Source: Brassica napus (Eukaryota > Streptophyta > Magnoliopsida > Brassicales > Brassicaceae). Taken from it: a stretch of 64,000 nucleotides of DNA. Below, one piece after another: positions 55,378-64,000 of the stretch. Made by a program: the position numbers and the translations under genes. The notes under the pieces were generated by a model that was not told where the DNA came from, did not search any database, and worked only from the letters and a program-made list of their open reading frames with translations. Every line of letters begins with the position of its first letter. The first letter of the stretch is position 1. The DNA is taken from assembly GCF_020379485.1 (NCBI RefSeq), contig NW_026014872.1, forward strand, positions 186,001-250,000. The letters are read 5' to 3'.

Positions 55378-58300
55378 TCACAGCTTGCAGTACTTGTTGA
55401 ACCATACAGCAATGTTGAGAAAGCTTTCATAATCCGTCTGCGGTCTGCATAATAAAACAATCACAAGATGATTTAGCTATGAACAAACGTTCTCATAGAG
55501 ATGCTACAGCTATAAACAATATAAAAGAAGACAGCATTTGTTTGTTTGTGTTTGTCTACCTGTCTAGGGGATGATTGTCATTGGGAAAGACTAACACTTT
55601 AACCTCAACTCCTTTCTCCTTTAAGGCTCTCACGTACTATACAAATCAAGAATACATGAATAAACAATATTACCAATAATGTTTTGGATCTGCAAAGTTG
55701 AAAGAGTTGCAGATTGATCTTACTTGAATTCCGTTTGAAATGGGAACACGGAGATCCATAGTTCCCAAGAGAAACAAAGTGGGTGTTTTCACCTGCACAA
55801 GAAGGATCATTAAATGAATGTCTTCAAACTTATCGAAGAAGAACGGAAGTGGTGTGGTATTGACCTTTGAGATGTGTGATATGGGAGACATTTGATGAAA
55901 CCGAGACATATCTTCGGGTGATGGGGCTTCTGTATAGTGAGTCTGGTCACCATAGGCTTCAAAGAAACACCAATCAGGTATATCCGTAATCCCAACCATT
56001 GACGCAAGGTTGCATACAGGATTTCTTGCAGCTGCTGCCACAAATTTATTCGGGGCCTATTGCAAAACTTTGGTATAAGAATTCTATTCCGGTGCCATAA
56101 CTTACAAAGGTGAGTGAAGTGAACTACATTACCTGGCCAATCAAGTGTGTGGTGAGAAACCCACCATGAGAACCACCTAGTACGGTTATTCTAGACGGGT
56201 CTGCAAGTCCCATTTCAACAGCGTGGTCTACAGCCGAGAGCACATCATTCACGTCTTGTGATCCAACTTTTCCAGGTAGAGACTGCAAAGCATCTTCCCC
56301 AAATCCCAACGAACCCCTTTCAACCCAAATGAATCACCAAAAAAACAAGTTAGGATCTCCAGAAGGTTGTTTATTAACTAATGGAGATGGAGCTGTATAT
56401 GAACCTGTAATTTACAATCAGCAGACTGTATCCAATTGAGGAGAGATATGCCAAAGTCTTGGAGAAGCTGCAAGGTGCGACCGAATGAGGGCCTCCATGG
56501 ACAATAACAACTAAAGGATCACATATCCCATTCTCCTTGGACTTTGAAGACGATACATATATAGCTTCAATTGGTTTTTTGGCCCCTTGATCATATGGAA
56601 ATTAATTAGTCAGAAAGTTTATCAACCAAAAACGAAAACAACAAATAAGATTGAGAGTTAAAGTACCTTTGGTAAGACATTCAGAAACATTACTGACTGG
56701 AACTTTGAGAATTTTAAACTCAAGAGATGAAAGCCCAGACGTGACCTGAAGCGGTGGAAACAAAAAAATTAGTACAGAAAAAGATTAACATCATTCGAAT
56801 TTAGAGGATTTGGCTAATACGATTTAACCTTCTCAGAGCTTTTAAATATTGGGTTTGGGATATCTAACCACTGCCATGAAGGCCTCCCAGCTGGATCAAC
56901 AACTTTCTTTCCATATTTAATTTCAGGAACACTCACTGGACTGCTACACACTACTCAGGAAAAAAAAAAAGAAAAGAAAAACATACAGATGTTCCAAACC
57001 TGGTGTGTGTTTTAAGTTTAAGGTGACATTGTCACAGTTAGTAACTGAGATTAAGAGTTAAAGATGTTACCGGCAACAATATCATCACCATCTAGCGCAA
57101 GAACGCTCCATGAACAATCTGAATCATTAGGGCTGGCACGTGACAGTTCACCACTGTAATTTTTCTACCATCAGTTAGCATAGCAGCAGAAGAAGATAAC
57201 TTGGAAACTTATCATATCTATTCATCAGTCACCTTAGCATATTTAGGCTGAGTATTACCCTACAACTGTGCCAGTAGGAAGACAACATAAGAGTATGTCC
57301 ATCTGACAGCCACGGATCACTCAGCAGGCCAGTAACATAGAGTCCAGGGAAACAACCATCATCAGCACAATTCACAACTGGAATCTGCATTACAAGATGT
57401 ATTTGAATATATCAAATAACAGTTTGTGATTTTTTTAGTTTAATTGCCACTATAAAGACAGATTCATTGGTGTAGAGAGAGTAGTTATAAGTTGTTAAGA
57501 AACAAAAAGTGTCCAGCTCATAGAAAGTTTGAAGCTTCTATAGGGAGAAAAAGGTACGTATAATCTCACCAGATCAACAATATCAGTTGACTCAGAAAGT
57601 TTCCCATCACTTGGCCAGTTAATCTTATGAAGTGACTCGGTTCCCCAATGCGCCCCGGAATCAACAGCGGTCTTTGCGGATAAAAACAGAAGAAACTTGC
57701 CATCTTTGCTGTGAGAGAAGGAAAAAGATGAGAGTAAGTTCTTTAACTGGTCATAACTAAAACGAACATTGCACGTTAACACTACTACAAGTAAGCTGTG
57801 TAAGATGGCTCAGTTGTAAACAGAGTAGAAAGGAGAACAAATGCTTTTGGTAAATACATAATTCAAAAAATTTCATAAGATGTAAACCTGAACAGTGGGG
57901 AAAAACCGCTGCTTATGCTCTTGGTCAAATTATGAATAGGGAATGCTTCCTTTGCATTATCTCTGGAACACAAGTAAACGCAAACTCTGTAAGATTTTAT
58001 CGGAAATTAGGAACTATCAAGTTGTCTTCTAGTGAGTTATAGTAACCACAAACTCACTTTGGTTCATCCGATCCAGCCGAAGCGTCTCTAAACTTTATTG
58101 CGTATATGGAACATGGTCTGTTGTAGCAGTACTTAATACCAAACTTTCTTTTATCTCCTAACCATCCGGCAAAAACTAAATACTTAGCTGAGCCTTTACT
58201 GCTTGGACTCCAAACAACCTGTCCAACACTTATCGATCTTGGAACTCCTTTGATATGCTCGACCTCTCCACTGCTAGAGAGACGAGAATTAGAAAATGTA

Positions 58301-59185
58301 AAGAGTAACTATTCTTGTTATTATTTTTATGAAACCTGTCAACATTGATAACAAACAGGGCAGGCTGCCTTTTTCCGGCATATGCTTCTCCCCATTCCTC
58401 TTCCCAATCTCCTTGACCTTTCCAGCTTCCAATATCCTTGTCCAAACCAACATTGTCTTTCGTGTAATAGCCTAGATGGTCAAATGTAGGTTTGGGAAGA
58501 GATGGTTCCTCAGCAACATAAGCAACACAAGTCTCATCTGAGTTCCAAGAGATTCCTTCAAACCTGCATCATACATACACACACACACAAGCCTCACTCA
58601 ATTTTTCTACTTCCCCAAGACATTGAATTTGAAATAAGCCAAAAAAAAAGAAAAGTAGAGTACCATCCATCAACGTATACAGAGCCATGAACTTTCTGTG
58701 GAATATGAAACTCCTTCTCTAGATGAGAAGAACTCCATATCTCAAACTTTGTAGGAGATTCTTTATCATCAGGATTCCGGACTACAAGGAGCTTCAGACC
58801 CGAAGGAGAGGGGACAAAAGCAGATGCGCCGGTCATCTCCACAGGAAATGGCGCCCAGTGAAAGTTTACAGACAGGTTACTACTCTCTTTTGAGATATGT
58901 CCAGATAACATAAACTTCCTCCTCTTATTAGCCAAAAGGTTTGCTTGACTCATGGCAACCATTGCCTGAGGACCTGCAGTATAAGTGAATATTTTTTATT
59001 CCAAAGAAGAAGTTTGATATGTGAAAGGTGGTTGGTCATTCATTACCAGAACCAGAGTTAAAGATCCAAGCTTTGTCAATGCTGGGAATAGTTATAAACT
59101 CTTTGATTAACTTGGACTGTGTTGCATACTCTTCCTCACTAGTTTGGTCTAATTCCTTAACCGTGTCAGTTCCATAAGAATCCAT
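55378..59185 (-). CDS. AARE: Acylamino-acid-releasing enzyme (acylaminoacyl-peptidase)
   Basis: Sixteen coding exons on the minus strand, in frame to 769 residues: 59047-59185, 58664-58973, 58336-58563, 58058-58270, 57888-57962, 57570-57708, 57233-57384, 57071-57153, 56829-56950, 56667-56745, 56405-56585, 56133-56316, 55865-56056, 55724-55792, 55560-55636 and 55378-55444. The N-terminal two thirds is the beta-propeller of prolyl-oligopeptidase-family enzymes. The C-terminal alpha/beta-hydrolase carries the triad Ser623 (GGSHGGF), Asp712 (GTMDLRVP) and His744 (NDNHPLDR). HGGPH supplies the oxyanion-hole region. The enzyme removes N-acylated residues from peptides and degrades oxidised or glycated proteins. 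The start chosen is MDSYGTD (context AACCATGG). The frame stays open upstream through an exon beginning near 59216, so a longer N-terminus is possible. Intact. Confidence 0.93.
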
Positions 59186-59695
59186 GGTTAACTGATCTTG
59201 TAATCCAACCTTTGCAACTGAAACACATAAATTGCAAAACAGTTCCAGTAATCAATCATATTCATCATCCATAGTTTTAAAACCAACAACCAGTATACAA
59301 TCAGACATCATTTGGATCAATTGTCGATTGAATCAAAGAATGAAACTTTACAATTGAAAACCATCAAACAGAAGAAGAAACCTGTCGTGATAACACAGAT
59401 CGAGAGACAAACAGCGCAGAGAAAAAGGGCTTACGAAGATTGAAAGAGTGATGATGATACTTGGGAGATGAAGATGAGAGGAACGGAAGTCAAATTCCAA
59501 ATGATGGAGAAAGTGAGTGAGTGGGTGGGTGAGTAAAGATTCTCGACATCTAAATAAACAAAATATAATAAATTACGTTGTGAACTTTCGACGTTGCATT
59601 ATCTTAATATTTTCTTTACCTTCAAACTTTTTTTAGTGGCAATTTATAAGCCCTCAAATTGTAAACACTACAAATAAACATATCTTTGAATCCAC
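59186..59695 (-). promoter_or_regulatory. AARE 5' leader and probable promoter region
   Basis: A splice acceptor (TTTCAG) near 59221 and a donor (TTCGTAAGCC) near 59435 indicate an intron in or near the 5' untranslated region. I found no in-frame ATG in the upstream exon. The region beyond 59530 is AT-rich and presumably the promoter. No specific element identified. Confidence 0.45.
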
Positions 59696-60367
59696 AGAGC
59701 ACTCGCGTTCGGGTAGTCGAATGGATTCGGTTCGGGTCTATTCGGATTTCGTTTTTTCGAGATTAAAGATTGCAGCTCCATTTGGGTATTTCTAAGTTTC
59801 AGTTCGGGTTCGGTTTGGATCATTACGGGTTCGGTTCGGATTCGGATAACCCATTAAAATTATTTTTAAAATTTTAAAATTCATTATATACTTTAAATTT
59901 CTTAGAACCTAAAAAAAAATAATATATTACATACGAATTTGAATAACATATATTAAAATACCTAAACTTCACATAAAAATTTGATTTGGTTTGAATATTT
60001 AGATAAATAATCAATAGATATTTCAAGTATTTTTAGTGTTTTGAGTATGTTTTAGCTATTTTAGACTTTTTTTTAATTATTTGTATATATTTTCAAGTAT
60101 TTTAGACAATTTAAAAGTGTCTTATATATTTTGGGTGTTTTCAATAGCTATTAAATCTAAAATATATTTATACAGGGGGTATAGAAATCTATTTCGGATA
60201 CATTCGGGTACCCAAAATACTTTGGTTTGGATCAGGCTCGGTTCTGGTTCTTTAGATACCAAAATTTTGAACCCATTCGGATATTTAATCAATTTTGGTT
60301 TGGGTTCGATACTACTTTTCGGATCGGGTTTGTTTCTTCGGATTCAGATTTTTTGCCTAGTCCTAGT
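59696..60367. repeat. Dispersed GGTTCGG-rich repeat, copy 2
   Basis: It shares motif order with 25438-26095: CGGGTT/GGTTCGG clusters at the left, GAGATTAAAGATT.CAGC, TCGGATAACC, an AT-rich middle, then TTCGGATCGG and CGGATTCAGATTTTTTGCC. Ends CCTAGTCCTAGT, matching the inverted start of copy 1. About 0.67 kb, non-coding, non-autonomous DNA-element type. Confidence 0.6.
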
Positions 60368-60384
60368 GACATATATGAGAAGAA

Positions 60385-61620
60385 ACAGATTAACAGATTG
60401 ATAAATAAAAAAAAAAACCAGAGAGATTTAATGTGGTTCACCCCTAGGGTTACTACGCCAACGGGCAAAGAAAATACTTTATTGATGGATGCGAGTTTTT
60501 CAGAGTACACTTCGTGCTACAGAATAGGGTAAACCCTTCCTGACTCAACTCTTCCTGAGTCAGGAAGGTGTCGTTATCGGAGGTCGGCTTTTAGGGTTGG
60601 ATTTTGGATGGAGCTATTTTCCCCTTGTCGCTCCGTGTACCTCCGTAGATGTCTAATCTGTGCCGTCGTCGCTCTCCTCCGAGCTTCAGTGTTCTTTTGC
60701 AGGTGTTAGTGGATGAGCTCCGGTTGGATTCGACATCTGAACCCGTCTTTTCTTCATTCCGGAAGAACTGAAACTCATGCTCTTGGAGATGTTGTTTCGT
60801 TCTGTTCCGGCGGCTCGGTTTTTGGAGTCAAGACTAGGAACTCGTGATGGAAGGTCTTGTGTGGCAGTTTACGCACCAGTTTGGTGGGGAACCCGTTTCT
60901 GCGTTTGAAAAGAAATCTGCAACTAAGGTATCTTCTCATTATGTGGTTCTTTTGGCTTGGAATCCATATAATAAGGCTGGAGTACGACTGATATCTGGAC
61001 GGGACTTGAGGGTGAAGTATGCGCCTTGGCGTTGAGTTGGTATGATCCAAGTTCTGAATGTCAATTAAGTGGTGATCTCCAGCAAGGTCTTAGTTTGGAA
61101 TTCATCTGTTAAGTCTAGTTTTCAGTTTTAGTCAATGCTCGTGTAATTAGTGGTTTAAGGGACAGTTCATTTTCACCATTTTGGTAAAGTGAATTTGTTT
61201 CCATGGTGGTCAAAGTGATAGGTAGTTAGATGAGGCAATGTAGGATCCAAATAAGTGATCTTAGATGATGCTACATCTACTTCCATATATCACATTGTGG
61301 TTAAAGCCTCTTGAGGCATTGTGGTCAAAATTGTTTGTATCAAAACATTTGGCTAATGATAAGTTGATGTTGAGTTAAAAAAAAAAAAAAAAAGAATAGG
61401 GTAAACCCTAAAGATATATATATATAAGAAAGAGTTTAATGAAACTTTTCATATTTCTCGGATTTGGCACATGATCGAACGATCCGCGCCGAAAGGATCG
61501 ATTTATCTCCGCCAGGGATCGACAGATCCACACTTCTGGGATCGACAGATCCCTTACACAGATAGGTAGATTCATGACTACTAGATCGACCGATCTACGT
61601 CAGCTCGCAGATTCAAAGCA
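60385..61620. mobile_element. LTR-like sequence interrupted by a retroposed insertion
   Basis: The sequence at 60400-60537 (GTGGTTCACCCCTAGGGTTA and onward) and at 61394-61620 was one block before the insertion at 60538-61393. Its right part has repeated GGATCGACAGATCC-type words (61495-61590) and ends with CAACAAATCTCCACTTTGAC, which I associate with the ends of copia LTRs. Class uncertain. Confidence 0.35.
60538..61393 (+). mobile_element. Poly(A)-tailed retroposon with 17-bp target duplication
   Basis: The insertion is flanked by perfect 17-bp direct repeats AGAATAGGGTAAACCCT (60521-60537 and 61394-61410). It ends in a run of A (61378-61393), which shows target-primed retrotransposition in plus orientation. 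The first bases form a stem-loop (CCTGACTC at 60539-60546 with GAGTCAGG at 60557-60564). The body of 850 bp has no recognisable reverse-transcriptase domain. The 63-residue frame at 60844-61035 has no motif I know. It could be a 5' LINE fragment, a non-autonomous LINE derivative or a retrocopied transcript. Confidence 0.75.
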
Positions 61621-62883
61621 TATTTCAACAAATCTCCACTTTGACTTTGATTCTGTTTCGTTTCATAAATAAATAAAGTAAATATTCAATGATTAATTTG
61701 ATAGACTATCGCCAAGCTATGAAATTAATCAACTTTGTTTTATTTTTGACAAAAAAAGTTATCATAGCATATATAAATATAAAATATAAAAAGTTAGAAA
61801 GTGCATATTTTATGGTTTTATGCAAGATCATTTTATGGATATGCTCTATTTTAATAAGAAGTTTAATTTCTTTGCAATGGCCTATGGAGGCTAAAACATA
61901 AATATATCCAACTTCACTAATTTATATTTTTATTACTAACTATTTAATTTTATTTTTATTCCTAACTATAGATTTTTATGGATAATTCTCCTAAATAAAC
62001 AATTTTCAATTTTTATCATAAAAATAGACCCTAAAGAGGAAAATGATCAAAATGTTTTATTTAATAGGTAAAAAGACCTTAATACCTTAGATATATAAAA
62101 ACAAATAAATAATAAAAAAAATTATAGTTTCAGATAATATGTTTTCAAATTTAAACTTTTTTATATTTTTTTTTCATTTTGATTTCATTTTTTATTTTTG
62201 TAATTCAAAATACTTTTTGAAACTATTTTTCAAATTTTTATTTTCGAATTTTTAATATTTATTTTTTATTTTATAAAATTTTAAAATTTAATCCCAAATT
62301 TCCACTCTTTTATTCTAAACTAAGGTTTAGATTAGTTAACCGTAGGGATATAAATGTATATTTACATTTTTAATGAATATTTTGGTCATTTTAATCTTTA
62401 ATTAGAGTATATATTTGTGACAATGCTTTTTTAGTGATATCCTAAGATATTTATGTATATATATTCCTATATTAACCTGACAGTGTTTTGGTGTTCTCTG
62501 TGGTTTTGCTATTATTGTACTACTTTAACACAAAACCTTATGCTTGTGATCCATCGACATTACTTAAGTATCCTCCTAACAATGAAATGGATGCTAAGTA
62601 AACTTCAACGAGGGTTTCAATCGATTTTCATAAGATCTGTATAAATTTGTGTCTCTGTAATTATGTGTTGAGACTTGAGAGATTGTAATATTTGTTTTGC
62701 ACGAGAAAATAAGGTATAAATAAAAAGCTATAACTTGGTTTTCAAGGAAACAGGAAAACCATGTAGAACAATCAAAGAGCTTACAAATCTAAACAAGTTA
62801 CCAAATCCAACAGCAACAGGTATGTAATACAACAAGCTACCTTCAACGATATTTATTGTATCAAAGCTACAAATAGACCACTG
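61621..62883. other. AT-rich intergenic, nothing recognised
   Basis: Short open frames only (for example 61689-61901 and 62453-62644), Ile/Leu/Lys-rich and without motifs. No repeat borders identified. Confidence 0.4.
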
Positions 62884-63267
62884 ATGCTTCAAAACCCCGG
62901 TTCATCATTCGTAATTTGGTTTATTGTTTTCGAAGGAAGCCGAGACAGAAATCATTCTCCATACGCTATCGGAGACATCTCAAGCGACTACTTGAAGCGA
63001 GTTTCCGTACACCGGTTTATCTCAAACCACAAGTCCACAACTCTGGCAAGCGGATTCACATTGGCTGGGACAAAGAAGAGAAAAGACAACAACACAGCTT
63101 CAACGCTCACATATGATCAACCTGCAGGATCTGTGAGCATATCATTTGCTAAGCCCACTTTTGGGCTGACAATAAATGAAGACAAACCGAGCTTTCTTAA
63201 ACCGCAAGTTTCTCTAGACTCCTCTGAGAAGATACGGTGGTACGATCTAAATCAGGATCTTTCATGA
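62884..63267 (+). CDS. Hypothetical protein, possible last exon
   Basis: An open frame of 127 codons in a GC-richer patch, ending at a TGA at 63265. It contains KSTTLASGFTLAGTKKRK, a nuclear-localisation-like basic stretch, and a polar C-terminal half (GSVSISFAKPTFGLTINED, KIRWYDLNQDLS). Composition looks coding, but I do not recognise the family. The first 20 residues are unlike the rest, so the true exon may start downstream of 62884 with an intron upstream, or this may be a gene fragment. Confidence 0.35.
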   Translation: MLQNPGSSFVIWFIVFEGSRDRNHSPYAIGDISSDYLKRVSVHRFISNHKSTTLASGFTLAGTKKRKDNNTASTLTYDQPAGSVSISFAKPTFGLTINEDKPSFLKPQVSLDSSEKIRWYDLNQDLS

Positions 63268-64000
63268 TATGACCTCTTTTAAGATTTGAAGAAAGCTTGA
63301 ACGGAGGACTGAGAGTGGTGCCAGACTCAGTGTTCGAAGACCCCCAAGATGTGTGTTTAACTTCTAATGTGAAGTTTAATTTGTTTATATTATTATCACA
63401 AATTGAACGTTGGCAACATGGTCGGGAGTTAAAAAGGTAGCCAATTCAAAATAAGTTTATTTGGTTCTGTGTAATCCATATACCAGTTGCACATACATAC
63501 ACATTTGTTTACTACAAACACAAATACCGAATTAAACATCTACTTCAGTGGTCACTATACTTGACTACGAAACAATGGTTCAATGGTCTAAGAATGAAGT
63601 TGCAACATTGTTATAAAATCGCTTTTGAGGTTCACACATTTCCTTGCGATTTTTGCGGTTACCGTACCGTCCTCCAATCGATTAGATCATCGATGCTTTC
63701 GGTGTGTCTATTTTCTTTCATTGCGGGAATGAAACAAGTAGCCAATGTCCTAATTTCTTGAGACCGCATAAAACAGATAGAATTTGCTCCAGTGCTGAGC
63801 TCCACCAACAAAACTCCCAAAGCGATATATCACAATCGTCAAATACCTTGGCTTGATATTTCTCATCCAGCTCTATGTTTGTATACATGTTTCAGAATTC
63901 AGATAATGATGCAGCTGAGTGCAAAATATGAAAAACTCTACCGACATCAGTAGCAGTACATTATATACTATATAGAAATTGAAGATACAAGTCATAAATA
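63268..64000. other. Right end of the window, unassigned
   Basis: No feature with support. The minus strand at about 63765-63875 reads an open stretch ([17 protein letters not shown]) that might belong to a gene continuing outside the window, but nothing decides this. Confidence 0.3.

Overview
This window is nuclear DNA of a flowering plant, very probably a Brassicaceae species of the Brassica/Raphanus type. The genes have short GT-AG introns, and the space between them is AT-rich and packed with Helitrons, MITEs, LINE and LTR-element fragments and an endogenous pararetrovirus. From memory, the host genes match an Arabidopsis chromosome 4 segment: an LTPG gene, a proteasome beta-4 gene, a Raf-like kinase, then far downstream the acylamino-acid-releasing enzyme (roughly AT4G14805, 14800, 14780 and 14570). 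This synteny is recalled, not computed.

Host genes. A GPI-anchored lipid-transfer protein gene (2852-3638, +) converges on a proteasome beta-4 gene (3852-5276, -). A Raf-like kinase follows (8021-9524, -). Two tandem SIN3-like genes with paired amphipathic helices lie at 28826-30414 and 35463-37055 (both -). A PDS5-like cohesin cofactor with a Tudor domain lies at 47398-50618 (+), and an acylaminoacyl-peptidase with 16 coding exons at 55378-59185 (-). I rebuilt all exon chains by eye. Frames close across every junction except one ambiguous donor in each SIN3-like gene. The genes are functionally unrelated; the window is a gene-island and transposon mosaic, not a pathway cluster.

Mobile DNA, left to right. 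A Helitron 3' end lies at 365-368. A pararetrovirus movement-protein relic, folded back on itself, lies at 1639-2410. A decayed florendovirus/petuvirus-like endogenous pararetrovirus spans about 12.75-20.6 kb (-); its reverse-transcriptase region is split by a 2.1-kb Helitron (15129-17229). More Helitrons lie at 20654-23350, 24811-26170, 30745-32652, 38483-41234 and probably 41276-42029. A LINE fragment lies at 26.8-28.1 kb. A tandem segmental duplication (28690-35328 and 35329 to about 46.3 kb) carries the SIN3-like gene and a Ty1/copia relic. After duplication each copy gained its own Helitron, and the sister copy keeps the empty site. A deleted CACTA element (50997-53334) has a fused transposase ORF. 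A poly(A)-tailed insertion at 60538-61393 is flanked by a perfect 17-bp target duplication.

Limits. Homology calls come from recognising protein motifs, without database searches. Element borders are given only where termini or an empty site support them. I saw no tRNA, rRNA or CRISPR array. Nothing here is convincingly a new biological system. The most informative items are the paired empty-site Helitrons, the Helitron inside the pararetrovirus, and the 21-residue coiled-coil repeat at the C-terminus of the PDS5-like protein.
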